A stretch of DNA of 64,000 nucleotides from Dehalococcoidia bacterium (GTDB lineage: Bacteria > Chloroflexota > Dehalococcoidia > DSTF01 > JACRBR01). The stretch covers positions 338,182-402,181 of the forward strand of contig JAJTXQ010000014.1 in the NCBI GenBank assembly GCA_021462855.1, read 5' to 3'. Of the stretch, positions 9,136 to 19,024 are shown piece after piece (the first letter of the stretch is position 1; the number at the start of each line of letters is the position of its first letter). A model generated the notes under the pieces. That model saw only the letters and a program-made list of their open reading frames with translations. It was not told the DNA's origin and searched no databases. The position numbers and the translations under genes are program-made.

Positions 9136-10229
9136 AGGTGGCGCTTGCCGGAGGCGGAACGGGCGGCCACGTGTATCCCTGCCTGGCCGTCGCGCGCGCG
9201 CTCGCGGCCGAGACGGCGGCGCGCGGGGAGCCGCTCGACCTGCTGTACATCGGCGTGCGCGGCCGCGTCGATGAGACGATCGTGCCGCGCGCGGGCATCC
9301 CGTTCCGCGCCATCGCCGCCGGACCGATGCGCGTCGCGACGCCGCTGCTGTTCGCGCGGAACCTGCTGCGCCTGGCGGCCGGAACGGTGCAGTCGCTGTG
9401 GATCCTGTTGCGCTACCGCCCCGACGCCGTCTTCGCGACCGGCGGCTACGCCAGCGTGCCGGTCGGCATCGCCGCACGGTTGCTTCGACGCCCGCTGGTC
9501 GTGGAACTGCCCGATGTGACGCCCGGATGGGCCGTGCGCATGCTCGCCCGCCTCGCCACCCGCATGACAACAACGTCGGAGCGTGCGCTCGATCGTCTGC
9601 CGCGCGGCAAGACGGTTGTCACGGGCTACCCGGTGCGAGACGAATTCCGGACGCTCACCCGCGAGGAGGCGCGCGCGCGGCTCGGCATCGAGCCCGGCGA
9701 GAAGATGCTGCTGGTGACGGCTGGCAGCCTCGGCGCGCAACGGATCAACGACGCGGTCGGCGAAGCGCTGCCGCTGCTTCTGCCGCGTTGCATCGTGCTG
9801 CACATCGCCGGCCCGGCAGAGGAACAGCGGATGCTCGACCGGCGCGAGGCGCTGGCGCCGGCCGAACAGGCGCGCTACCGCGTGCACGGGTACACCGACG
9901 ACATGGCGGCGGCGATGCTCGCGGCTGACCTCGTCGTCTCGCGCGCCGGCGCGTCGGCGCTCGGCGAGCTGCCGGCGGCGGGCGTGGCATCGATCCTCGT
10001 CCCGGGCGAGTACGAGGGGGGGTCGCAGGCGCCGAACGCGGAGTTCATGCAGGACCGCGGCGCCGCCATCGTGCTGCGCAACGAAGGCCTGCCGGCGCTC
10101 GGCGCAGCGGTCGCCGCGTTGCTCGACGATGACGCGCGGCGCGGCGCAATGGCGCAGGCCGCGCGCGCGCTCGCCCGCCCGAATGCCACGCGCGACATCG
10201 CACGCGTGGTGCTGGAGGTGGCGGCATGA
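9132..10229 (+). CDS. murG: UDP-N-acetylglucosamine transferase MurG
   Basis: GTG start; VALAGGGTGGHVYPCLAVA; GSLGAQRINDAV; SRAGASALGEL. Confidence 0.96.
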   Translation: MKVALAGGGTGGHVYPCLAVARALAAETAARGEPLDLLYIGVRGRVDETIVPRAGIPFRAIAAGPMRVATPLLFARNLLRLAAGTVQSLWILLRYRPDAVFATGGYASVPVGIAARLLRRPLVVELPDVTPGWAVRMLARLATRMTTTSERALDRLPRGKTVVTGYPVRDEFRTLTREEARARLGIEPGEKMLLVTAGSLGAQRINDAVGEALPLLLPRCIVLHIAGPAEEQRMLDRREALAPAEQARYRVHGYTDDMAAAMLAADLVVSRAGASALGELPAAGVASILVPGEYEGGSQAPNAEFMQDRGAAIVLRNEGLPALGAAVAALLDDDARRGAMAQAARALARPNATRDIARVVLEVAA

Positions 10230-11611
10230 CGCTGGCGGCGAACGTGCCGGAGCGCGTGCACCTCGTCGGCGCCGGCGGCGCGCACATGTCGGCGATCGCG
10301 CAGATCCTCCACGCCTGGGGCCACACCGTCACCGGCTCCGACCAGCGCGCCTCGGCCATGACAGCGCGGCTCGAGGAACGGGGCATCTCCGTCGCCATCG
10401 GCCACGCGGCGCAGAACGTCGGCGATGCGCAGCTCGTCGTCACGACGTCCGCCGCGCACGCCGGCAACCCGGAGCTCGTCGAGGCGCAGCGCCGCGGCAT
10501 CCCGCTCATCAAGCGGGCGGAGATGGTCGCAAGGCTCATGCAGGGGCGCTACAGCATCGCCGTCGCCGGCACGCACGGGAAGACGACGACGAGCGGGCTC
10601 ATCGCCCACATGCTCGTGCATGCCGACCTCGACCCCACGTACCTGATCGGCGGCGACGTGCGAAGCCTGGGCACGAACGCCGCGCCCGGGAACAGCAAGT
10701 ACATCGTCGTCGAAGCCGACGAGTACGACCGGGCATTCCTCGCCTACACGCCCGATGTCGCGATCGTCACGAACATCGAGCCGGACCACCTCGATATCTA
10801 TGGCACCGAGGAAGAGCTCGCGGCGGCGTTCGGGCAGTTCATGGCCAGCGTGCCGCCAGAGGGACACCTCATCACCTGCGCCGACAGCCCGCGCGTGCGC
10901 GAGACGGCCGCCACGGCCGGGGTGCGCGCCGGCGACCGCCAGACCTACGGACTCACCGAGCCGGCGACGTGGAGCGCCGGCGGCATCGCTCACGACGAGC
11001 ACGGGCAATCGTTCGTCGTCGAGCACGAAGGGCACGGCATCGGCACGTTCACGATCGCGCTGCCGGGCAAGCACAACGTCAGCAATGCGCTCGCCGGCAT
11101 CGCCGCGGGGAACGCGATCGGCATCGAGGCATCGGTGATGCAGGCGGCGCTCGCGTCGTACCGGGGCGCGCAGCGCCGCTTCGAACACGTGGGCGAAGCC
11201 GCGGGCGTGACGGTGATGGACGACTACGCGCACCACCCGACGGAAGTGCAGGCGACGGTGCAGGCCGCCCGCGAGCGCTTCGGCGGGCGGCGGCTGGTGG
11301 TGCTCTTCCAACCGCATACGTTCACCCGCACGCGGTACCTGCTCGACGCGTGGCGCGCCTGCTTCGACGGCATCGACGCGCTGTACATCACGGAGACCTA
11401 CGCCGCCCGCGAGGAGCCGGAAGCCGGCATGACCGGCGCCGACCTCGCCGAGGCGATCCACGCGCCGCGCGCCTCGTTCGTGCCGCTTGCCGGCGCGGCG
11501 GCGACCGTCGCCGCCGCGCTTCTGCCGGGCGACGTGTTCTTCACCGTCGGCGCGGGCGATATCGACCGCGTCGGGCGGGAGGCGCTGGAGTTGCTGCGGA
11601 GCCGCCCGTGA
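10226..11611 (+). CDS. murC: UDP-N-acetylmuramate--L-alanine ligase MurC
   Basis: VHLVGAGGAHMSAIAQIL, VAGTHGKTTTSGLIAHML, DDYAHHPTEVQATV, FQPHTFTRTRYL. Confidence 0.96.
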   Translation: MTLAANVPERVHLVGAGGAHMSAIAQILHAWGHTVTGSDQRASAMTARLEERGISVAIGHAAQNVGDAQLVVTTSAAHAGNPELVEAQRRGIPLIKRAEMVARLMQGRYSIAVAGTHGKTTTSGLIAHMLVHADLDPTYLIGGDVRSLGTNAAPGNSKYIVVEADEYDRAFLAYTPDVAIVTNIEPDHLDIYGTEEELAAAFGQFMASVPPEGHLITCADSPRVRETAATAGVRAGDRQTYGLTEPATWSAGGIAHDEHGQSFVVEHEGHGIGTFTIALPGKHNVSNALAGIAAGNAIGIEASVMQAALASYRGAQRRFEHVGEAAGVTVMDDYAHHPTEVQATVQAARERFGGRRLVVLFQPHTFTRTRYLLDAWRACFDGIDALYITETYAAREEPEAGMTGADLAEAIHAPRASFVPLAGAAATVAAALLPGDVFFTVGAGDIDRVGREALELLRSRP

Positions 11612-12585
11612 GCGGCGCACTGCAGGCGCCGCCTCAACGGGAGAGGCGGCACGGAGGGACGGGACTGGACGCGGACCTGCTGCAACGGCTCTCGGCGATC
11701 GCGCCATCGCGCGCGGACGAGCCGCTCGCCCGCCACACGACGTTCGGCATCGGCGGGCCGGCGGACATCTTCGTCACCGTGCGCTCGGCCGACGAGCTGG
11801 CGCGCGCGGTGACGGAGGCGCGGGCGGCGGCGGCGCCGGTGTTCATCCTCGGCTCGGGAAGCAACATCCTCGTCGGCGACCGTGGCGTCCGCGGGGTGGT
11901 CATCGACAACCAGGCGAAGGACATCGAAGGACCGGCGCGTCGCGACGGCGCGTGGCTGCTGCGTGCGGAGTCCGGCGCGTCGTTCGCGGCGCTTGCCCGC
12001 CGCCTTGCGAAGGATGGGTACGGCGGGTTCGAGTGGGCCTCCGGCATCCCCGGCTCGGTCGGCGGCGCGGTGGTCTACAACGCCGGCGCCTACGGCGGCT
12101 GCGCGGCCGATGTGCTGCGCTCGGCGACACTGCTCCGCGCCGACGGCTCGCGCACGGCGACGCCCGCCGCAGACCTGAAGCTCACGTACCGCAACAGCAT
12201 CTTCACCCGCGGCGAGTGCGATGGCTGCGTCGTGCTCGACGCCACCCTCGAGGTGGTGCCGGGCGACGCCGCGGCGCTCGTCGCGCGCATCGACGCGATC
12301 GACGCCGAGCGCCTGTCGGCGCAGCCGCGCGGGCGCACCGGCGGCAGCACGTTCAAGAACCCGGAAGGCCGCCGCGCGTGGGAACTGATCGATGCCGTCG
12401 GCCTGCGCGGCCACCGCATCGGCGACGCGCAGATCTCGACGCTGCACTGCAACTTCTTCATGAACGTGGGCGCGGCGACCGCCGCGGACGTGTCCGCGCT
12501 GATGAGCGAGGCGCGCCGGCGCGTGAAGGAACGCTTCGGCATCGACCTGCAGAACGAGGTGGCACTCGTGGGAGAAGGCTTCTGA
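11608..12585 (+). CDS. murB: UDP-N-acetylenolpyruvoylglucosamine reductase MurB
   Basis: HTTFGIGGPADIFV, LGSGSNILVGD, GIPGSVGGAVVYNAGAYG, RGRTGGSTFKNPEG; GTG start overlapping murC. Confidence 0.95.
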   Translation: MSGALQAPPQRERRHGGTGLDADLLQRLSAIAPSRADEPLARHTTFGIGGPADIFVTVRSADELARAVTEARAAAAPVFILGSGSNILVGDRGVRGVVIDNQAKDIEGPARRDGAWLLRAESGASFAALARRLAKDGYGGFEWASGIPGSVGGAVVYNAGAYGGCAADVLRSATLLRADGSRTATPAADLKLTYRNSIFTRGECDGCVVLDATLEVVPGDAAALVARIDAIDAERLSAQPRGRTGGSTFKNPEGRRAWELIDAVGLRGHRIGDAQISTLHCNFFMNVGAATAADVSALMSEARRRVKERFGIDLQNEVALVGEGF

Positions 12586-13652
12586 TGGCGAAGCAGCGCC
12601 TCGGCGTCGTGTTCGGCGGGCGCTCGGTCGAGCACGAGGTCTCCGTCGTTTCGGCGATGGAGATGATGCAATCGATCGACCTTGAGCGCTTCGAGCCGGT
12701 GCCGTTCGCCGTCACGCGCGACGGCCGCTGGCTCACGCCCGAAGAGACGCGAGCGCAGATCGACCGCGGGGACGCGCTCTTCGCCAAGCGCATCGATGCC
12801 GATGTGCCACCGCTCGCCGAGCGGCCGGAAGTCATCGCCGCGCTCGCCGGCAACGATGCCGTCTTCCCGCTGATCCACGGAGTGAACGGCGAGGACGGGA
12901 CGCTGCAGGGCATGCTCGAGATGTTCCGCATCCCGTATGCCGGTTGCGGCGTGGCGGCAAGCGCGGTCGGGATGGACAAGGCGCTGCAGAAGCAGCTGTT
13001 CGAGCGCGCCGGACTGCGCGTCGCGCGGCACGTGGTCGTCATGTCGCACGAGTGGGCTGGCGGCGACGCCGGCATCACGCGGGGCGTCGAGCAGCGGCTC
13101 GGCTTCCCGGCGTTCGTCAAGCCGTCGAACGGCGGCAGCAGCGTCGGCGTGAGCAAGGTGCGCTCGCGCGAGGACCTGGGCGAGGCGATGTCGGCGGCGT
13201 TCGGCATGGACCGCAAGGTGCTGATCGAGGAGGCGATCACCGGCCGCGAGCTCGACTGCGCGGTGATCGGCAACGACGAGCCGCAGACGTCGCCCGTGGG
13301 CGAAGTCGTGGCGGGCGGCGAATTCTACGACTACGCCGCGAAGTACCTCGATGACTCGGCGCGCATCATCGCGCCGGCGGACATCCCCGCCGGTGCGTCC
13401 GATGCCGTGCGGCGCGACGCCGTCGCCGCGTTCCGCGCCATCGATGGTGCGGGGTTCGCGCGCATCGACTTCTTCCTGCCGGACGATGGCGTGCCCGTGG
13501 TGAACGAGATCAACACGCTGCCCGGCTTCCGGCCGGTAAGCATGTTCGCGACGCTCTGGCAGAAGGCCGGCGTCTCCTACAGCGAGTTGGTGAGCCGGAT
13601 CGTCGACCTGGCGTTCGAACGGTTCCGGCAGAGGGAGGCGTTCGGTGCCTAG
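12585..13652 (+). CDS. ddl: D-alanine--D-alanine ligase
   Basis: LGVVFGGRSVEHEVSVVSA, HGVNGEDGTLQGMLE, FVKPSNGGSSVGVSKV, NEINTLPGF. Confidence 0.95.
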   Translation: MAKQRLGVVFGGRSVEHEVSVVSAMEMMQSIDLERFEPVPFAVTRDGRWLTPEETRAQIDRGDALFAKRIDADVPPLAERPEVIAALAGNDAVFPLIHGVNGEDGTLQGMLEMFRIPYAGCGVAASAVGMDKALQKQLFERAGLRVARHVVVMSHEWAGGDAGITRGVEQRLGFPAFVKPSNGGSSVGVSKVRSREDLGEAMSAAFGMDRKVLIEEAITGRELDCAVIGNDEPQTSPVGEVVAGGEFYDYAAKYLDDSARIIAPADIPAGASDAVRRDAVAAFRAIDGAGFARIDFFLPDDGVPVVNEINTLPGFRPVSMFATLWQKAGVSYSELVSRIVDLAFERFRQREAFGA

Positions 13653-14505
13653 CGCGCGCACACCCGGGCGCTGGCCCTACCGCGCGGCGAAGCCCGCGCG
13701 CGCGCGGCGCGTCGTCCGCGCGCAGGACACAGCGCCGCGCGGCGTCCAGCGGCGCGACCCCGCGCCGCCGCCGTCGTTCCGGCTCACGCCACGGCAGGCG
13801 CGCTTCGCGCTGCTCGGGCTGATGGTCGCGGGCATCTGCTCGGCGGCCGTGTGGGCATATCGCTCGCCGTACCTGACGGTGCACGAGGTGAACGTCGTCG
13901 GGGCGTCGCAGCTGTCAACCGATGAAGTCCGCGCCGCCGCCGGCATCGACGGAGCAAGCGCGTTCACGGTCGACCTCGAGGCGGCGCGCGCGCGCGTGGC
14001 GGCGCTCCCGAAGGTGCGCAGCGCGACGATCGAGAAGCACGGCTGGACCGGCGCGACGATCACGATCGAAGAGCGCGTCGCGTGGGGATCGTGGCAGATC
14101 GGCGACGCACGCGTGCCGATCGACGCCGACGGCTACGTCCTGGACGGCGTCGCCGCGGCCGAGGACGCGCCGGTCATCGTCGAGGCGGAGCCGGAGGGCG
14201 CGATCAACGCCGGCGACCGCATGGACCCAGGCGCGGTGCAACTCGCCGCGCGCCTCGTCGACGAGTCGCGCACCGCCTTCGGGCGCGATGTGCTCGCGCT
14301 CATCTACCGGCGCACCGCCGGCCTCACCGTCGTGCTCTCTGGCGAGGACGTCGACGGCAAGCCGGTGTGGGTGACGTTCGGCGATTCACGGGACTACGAG
14401 TTCAAGGTCGCCACGCTGTACGTGCTCCTGGAGCGCGTGCGCGAGGACGACCTGGCGCTCAGCGCGATCGATCTGCGGTTTGGCGACCGGCTGAGCTTCA
14501 ACTAG
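13645..14505 (+). CDS. ftsQ: FtsQ-type cell division protein with POTRA domain
   Basis: Basic N-terminus, TM (ALLGLMVAGICSAAVW), LTVHEVNVVGASQLSTDEVRAAAGI; located between ddl and ftsA. Confidence 0.85.
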   Translation: MPSARTPGRWPYRAAKPARARRVVRAQDTAPRGVQRRDPAPPPSFRLTPRQARFALLGLMVAGICSAAVWAYRSPYLTVHEVNVVGASQLSTDEVRAAAGIDGASAFTVDLEAARARVAALPKVRSATIEKHGWTGATITIEERVAWGSWQIGDARVPIDADGYVLDGVAAAEDAPVIVEAEPEGAINAGDRMDPGAVQLAARLVDESRTAFGRDVLALIYRRTAGLTVVLSGEDVDGKPVWVTFGDSRDYEFKVATLYVLLERVREDDLALSAIDLRFGDRLSFN

Positions 14506-14518
14506 AGGGAGGCAACTC

Positions 14519-15763
14519 ATGGCACGCGGTGGCACCTTCGCATCAATCGACATCGGCACGACGAAAGTCTGCACGGTGGTCGGTGAGATCTCGCACGATG
14601 AGGAGATGCGCATCCTCGGCGTCGGCGTCGCGCCCGCGGCGGGGCTCTCGCGCGGGATGGTCGAGAACATCCGCGACGCGACGGACTCGATCAAGGCGTC
14701 GGTCGAGAAGGCGGAACGGTCGAGCGGCACGCGCATCCTGTCGGCGCACGTCGGTGTCGCCGGCGCGCACATCGCCTGCCTCAATAACCGCGGCATCGTC
14801 GCCATCCCCGACCGCACGCGGCCGATCATGCCCGATGACGTGACGCGCGTGCTCGATGGCGCACGCGTCGTCAGCATCCCGACCAACCGCGAGATCATCC
14901 ACGTCATCCCCCGCTACTACGTCGTCGATGGCCAGGACAACGTGTCCGACCCGGTCGGCATGTACGGCACCCGGCTCGATGTCGAGACGCACATCGTCAC
15001 CGGCATCGACAGCGCGATCCAGAACCTGACGCGGTGCGTCGAGAACGTCGGCGTGCAGGTCGACGGGCTGATCCTCGAGCCGCTGGCCGCGGCCGAGGCG
15101 GTGCTCGACGAGGAGGAGAAGGAGCAGGGCGTCGTGCTCGCCGACATCGGCGGCGGGACCGCGGCGATCGCGCTGTTCGTCGATGGCAGCGTCTACCACA
15201 CGGCGGTGATCCCCGTCGGCGGCAACCACGTGACGCGCGACATCGTCGTCGGGCTGCGCGCGCCCTACCAGGCGGCCGAGGACGCGAAGAAGAAGTGGGG
15301 CCACGCCATCCCGTCCATGGTCGACGCAGGCGAGGAGATCACGATCGAGGCGTTCGGCTCGGAAGGGACGAAGAGCGAGCTGCGCCGCCGCCTGTGCGAG
15401 ATCGTGCAGGCGCGCTGCGAGGAGATCCTCGAGATGATCGTCGCCGAGGTGAAGCGCGCGGTGCACGACGACATCATCTCGGCGGGGATCGTGCTCACGG
15501 GCGGCACGGCGAACCTCTCGGGGCTGGACCTGCTCGCCGAGCAGGTCACGGGGTGGCCGGCGCGCATCGGGACGCCGCGCGACTTGCACGGCCTGACGGA
15601 CGTGCTCATCGACCCCGCATACGCGACCAGCGTCGGCCTGCTGCAGTGGGCCGTACACGAAGCGGAGGCGAGCACGTGGCATCGCGCGCCACGGGCGTCG
15701 CTCAACCTGGGCAGCATGTGGCGCCGCGTCGGCAACTGGGCGCGCGTGCTCCTGCCCGAATAG
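14519..15763 (+). CDS. ftsA: Cell division protein FtsA
   Basis: [46 protein letters not shown]. Confidence 0.94.
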   Translation: MARGGTFASIDIGTTKVCTVVGEISHDEEMRILGVGVAPAAGLSRGMVENIRDATDSIKASVEKAERSSGTRILSAHVGVAGAHIACLNNRGIVAIPDRTRPIMPDDVTRVLDGARVVSIPTNREIIHVIPRYYVVDGQDNVSDPVGMYGTRLDVETHIVTGIDSAIQNLTRCVENVGVQVDGLILEPLAAAEAVLDEEEKEQGVVLADIGGGTAAIALFVDGSVYHTAVIPVGGNHVTRDIVVGLRAPYQAAEDAKKKWGHAIPSMVDAGEEITIEAFGSEGTKSELRRRLCEIVQARCEEILEMIVAEVKRAVHDDIISAGIVLTGGTANLSGLDLLAEQVTGWPARIGTPRDLHGLTDVLIDPAYATSVGLLQWAVHEAEASTWHRAPRASLNLGSMWRRVGNWARVLLPE

Positions 15764-15788
15764 CGCGGAGGCAGAGGAAGGAGGCTGG

Positions 15789-17000
15789 ATGCCCGAATAC
15801 CGGCAGTCAGTGATGTTCGAAGAGGAACTGGCGCAACTCAAGCGGGAAGAAGCACGGAGGGAGAAGACCATGACACGGACGTATTCAGACGGTCTGCCGC
15901 CGATCAAGGTCGTCGGCGTCGGCGGCGGCGGCTGTAACGCCGTGAACCGCATGATCGCCGAGCAGATCGCCGGCGTGCAGTTCGTCGCCGTCAACACCGA
16001 CGCGCAGGCGCTGCAGCTCTCGCCGGCCGAAGTGCGGATCCGCATCGGCGACAAGCTGACGAAGGGACTCGGCGTCGGCGGCGACCCGGCGCGCGGCCTG
16101 CGCGCGGCCGAGGAATCGCGCGACGAGCTGCTCGAGTCGCTGCGCGGGTGCGAGATGGTGTTCGTCACCGCAGGCATGGGCGGCGGCACCGGCACCGGCG
16201 CCTCGCCCATCGTCGCCGAGGTGGCGAAGGAAGCGGGCGCGCTGACGATCGGCGTCGTCACCAAGCCGTTCGGGTTCGAGGGCAAGAAGCGGCTGCGCCA
16301 GGCCGAAGAAGGCATCCAGCGCCTGCAGGACAAGGTCGACACGCTGATCGTCATCCCCAACGACCGCCTGCTCGCGACCTGCGACGACAAGGCCACGGTC
16401 GAAGACGCGTTCCGCACCGCCGACGACATCCTGCTGCAGGGCATCCAGGGCATCAGCGAGATCATCACGCTGCCGGGTGAGATCAACCTCGACTTCGCCG
16501 ACGTACGCAAGATCATGGCCGAGGCGGGCCCCGCGCTGATGGCGATCGGCCGCGGCGCCGGCGCCGACCGCGCGGTCGAGGCGGCGCGCATGGCCATCGC
16601 CTCGCCGCTGCTCGATGTCGACATCCACGGCGCGAAGGGCGTGCTGTTCAACATCACCGGCGGCCACACGCTCGGGCTGCAGGAGCTCAACGCCGCGGCA
16701 CAGGTCATCGCCGAGGTCGTCGACCCCGAGGCGGAGATCATCTTCGGCACGGCGATCGACCCGAAGGTCGGCGACGAGGTGAAGATCACCGTCATCGCCA
16801 CCGGCTTCGCGCGGCCCGTCGCCGTGCACCCGATCCCGGAGCAGTACCGCCGCGACCAGCCGCTCGACGACGCGAGCGAGCCAGCCGAGGGCGAGGCCGC
16901 CGAGACGCAGGAGCCGGTGGCGATGCACCGCACGGGCGCTCCCGACGTCAACGACACCGAGCTGCCAACGTTCCTGCGCCGCACGGTGGCGGCGCGCTAG
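15789..17000 (+). CDS. ftsZ: Cell division protein FtsZ
   Basis: [37 protein letters not shown]-terminal ELPTFLRR; alternative internal start at 15870. Confidence 0.97.
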   Translation: MPEYRQSVMFEEELAQLKREEARREKTMTRTYSDGLPPIKVVGVGGGGCNAVNRMIAEQIAGVQFVAVNTDAQALQLSPAEVRIRIGDKLTKGLGVGGDPARGLRAAEESRDELLESLRGCEMVFVTAGMGGGTGTGASPIVAEVAKEAGALTIGVVTKPFGFEGKKRLRQAEEGIQRLQDKVDTLIVIPNDRLLATCDDKATVEDAFRTADDILLQGIQGISEIITLPGEINLDFADVRKIMAEAGPALMAIGRGAGADRAVEAARMAIASPLLDVDIHGAKGVLFNITGGHTLGLQELNAAAQVIAEVVDPEAEIIFGTAIDPKVGDEVKITVIATGFARPVAVHPIPEQYRRDQPLDDASEPAEGEAAETQEPVAMHRTGAPDVNDTELPTFLRRTVAAR

Positions 17001-17039
17001 CAGGGGGCGTGGTGATTCCAGGAAAGGAGGTGCCTGTCT

Positions 17040-17245
17040 AGCCAGACCGTCCGGGAAACCGGACACTTTCCCCCACCAGGGAAAGGCATGGGCCGTGAGC
17101 GACGTTTTGGGAGATGACGCCGCTCACGGCCTTCCCCGTTTTCCCCGCCGCCTCAACGTGCGCCGGGAAGAAACAAGTAGCCCGACCCGGTGGAGCAGCA
17201 TGGGCAGATGCCGCAAGACCGGGAACCTGGGCTACTCGGCGGCCA
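17040..17245 (+). ncRNA. Candidate structured RNA / 3' regulatory element (unassigned), four consecutive hairpins
   Basis: GTCCGG-GAAA-CCGGAC (17049-17064), CTTTCCC/GGGAAAG (17066-17085), GGCCGTGAGCG/CGCTCACGGCC (17091-17131), nested AGTAGCCC-CCCGGT-GCAGCAT/ATGCCGC-ACCGGG-GGGCTACT (17176-17236). Confidence 0.45.
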
Positions 17246-17339
17246 TTCTAGCACCCTCGCGATCGCTTTTCCATAACGCCGCCCGTTTCATCATTACGTC
17301 ACGTTCGCCTGCCCGGCGTGCGCCCGCGCGCGCTACAGA

Positions 17340-17398
17340 CCACAACATCTAGTGCCTCCTTGCCTTGCGCACGTGTTGACAGCCCCCAGATGTAGTGG
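17340..17398 (+). promoter_or_regulatory. Two NrdR-box-like sites flanking the -35 of the nrdR promoter
   Basis: CCACAACATCTAGTGC (17340-17355) and CCCCCAGATGTAGTGG (17383-17398), 43 bp apart; TTGACA 17376-17381 and TACTCT 17399-17404. Confidence 0.55.
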
Positions 17399-17464
17399 TA
17401 CTCTCGCCGAACATGCGACGGGCGCGATGCCTGAGCGTTGGATGAGGGGAGCAGCGAGACCACT

Positions 17465-18112
17465 ATGCAGTGCCCGTTCTGCGGCTCTCTGGACTCGAAG
17501 GTCGTTGACTCACGCGATGTCGACGACTCGATCCGCCGCCGTCGGGAGTGCCTCTCGCCGGACTGCGCCGGCCGCTTCACCACCTACGAACGGGTACAGG
17601 CCGTCGCGCTGTACGTCGTGAAGAAGGACGGGCGCCGCGAGGAGTTCTCTCGCGAGAAGCTCGCCCTCGGGCTGCGCAAGGCGTGCGAGAAGCGCCCGCT
17701 GCCGTCCGAGGCGATCGAGGCCGTCGCCGATGACATCGAGCGCGCGCTGTACAAGCTCGGCGCGCCGGAAGTCCCTTCCGCCCTCGCCGGCGAGATGGTG
17801 ATGGAGCGCCTGCGCGAGCTTGACCCTGTTGCCTATGTCCGCTTCGCCAGCGTCTACCGCCAGTTCGGTGACCTCGAAGCATTCCGGGAGGAACTCGAAG
17901 CGCTCGACAGCGGCACGCGCCCGGCGGGGGCGCAACTGCCGCTGCTCGACGAGCCCGAGTTCGCTCCACTCTCTCTTCGGCTGCGACCGGCCGCACCGAT
18001 GTACCGAACCCGTACCCGCCGCCCGGTGCGGCCGGTGCAGACTCCTGTCCCGCTCCAGGGACAGGCCGACGCACCGCGGGAGCAGTCGAAGAGAGCACGC
18101 AACGCCCGATAA
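17465..18112 (+). CDS. nrdR: Transcriptional repressor NrdR with C-terminal extension
   Basis: [45 protein letters not shown]: NrdR zinc ribbon and ATP-cone. Confidence 0.94.
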   Translation: MQCPFCGSLDSKVVDSRDVDDSIRRRRECLSPDCAGRFTTYERVQAVALYVVKKDGRREEFSREKLALGLRKACEKRPLPSEAIEAVADDIERALYKLGAPEVPSALAGEMVMERLRELDPVAYVRFASVYRQFGDLEAFREELEALDSGTRPAGAQLPLLDEPEFAPLSLRLRPAAPMYRTRTRRPVRPVQTPVPLQGQADAPREQSKRARNAR

Positions 18113-18136
18113 CCCGCAACGCGCCAGAAGCAAGGA

Positions 18137-18520
18137 GTGCTGATCTACGTGCGTGTCGAAGGCAAGCTCATGAACATCGAGGGCGAATTCATCGCCAGCG
18201 GGCCGTGCGAGGTCAACCGCGACCGCGGCGAGGTGACCATGTGGCCCTCGTGGGAGCTGCACATGCTCGAGCGGGAGCGGCACGCGCTGACGCTGCACCT
18301 CGAAAGCGGCGCCGTGCTCGATATCAGCAACCGGCACCTGACGTTCAAGCTCCGCGGCCCTTCGGAGCAGCGCGTGTCGGTCTACCGCCTGCGCATCGTT
18401 GAGCGCGTGCCGGAGCACCTGGCCGCCGGCTACGCCACGCCCGTCACCGATACGGCGTCAGCGCCGCGCGATGCGGAAGCCGCGCTGGCCGAAGATGTCC
18501 GCGCCGAGCACGCGCACTGA
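18137..18520 (+). CDS. Hypothetical protein
   Basis: Intact ORF between nrdR and nrdJ, same strand; start uncertain (internal ATG MNIEGEF at 18170). Confidence 0.6.
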   Translation: MLIYVRVEGKLMNIEGEFIASGPCEVNRDRGEVTMWPSWELHMLERERHALTLHLESGAVLDISNRHLTFKLRGPSEQRVSVYRLRIVERVPEHLAAGYATPVTDTASAPRDAEAALAEDVRAEHAH

Positions 18521-18531
18521 GAGAGGGCACG

Positions 18532-18822
18532 ATGCCGAACGTCGAACGCTTCCTCGATGAGACCGTCGCCGACCTTCGCGGCCGCATGGCGCTCCTCGCC
18601 GACTCGGGCGAGCGCCGCGCCATCGAAGATGGCGTCGCCCTGCTGACCGACTACCGGCTCAGCGGGCTCGACGACGCGCGCTTCGAGGCGCTATTGCGCA
18701 CGCTGCGCGCCGGCCGCTCGCCGGTGCGCATGTCGGTGCTCAAGCCGGAGTCCCTCGCGCGCGAGCTCGCGCAGCGGTGGGAGACGTTCGCGCGGCCTGC
18801 GGCGGCCGCTCACGCGACGTAA
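18532..18822 (+). CDS. Hypothetical protein
   Basis: Intact 96-aa ORF with non-repetitive composition, preceded by GAGAGGG. Confidence 0.6.
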   Translation: MPNVERFLDETVADLRGRMALLADSGERRAIEDGVALLTDYRLSGLDDARFEALLRTLRAGRSPVRMSVLKPESLARELAQRWETFARPAAAAHAT

Positions 18823-19024
18823 GACAACATGACGGGGATTAGCGCTTCGAGAGGTTGGCGAAAACCGGTTGCGGCGATGGGACGCGTCCCGCAGTCTGTG
18901 CACACTCTCGCCCGCTCGCAGCGCCAGACGCACCGCAACGCTGCCCGCGCGATCGCGACGCACGGCGCGGCGATGACGAGGACAGACGACATTCAGGCAG
19001 GCTAGCGAAAGGATTCCCGCAGTC

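Noticed and set aside
17190-17245. Partial similarity of AGCAGC...GGCAGATG...CCGGGA to the 3' half of bacterial SRP (4.5S) RNA
   Set aside because: The conserved 5' UCAGG and GGAA tetraloop are missing, and the segment folds into a different nested hairpin with perfect 8- and 6-bp blocks; not called as ffs without a covariance-model hit
18823-19024. Possible cobalamin riboswitch or NrdR box directly upstream of nrdJ
   Set aside because: No B12-box-like core or convincing NrdR palindrome could be found by eye
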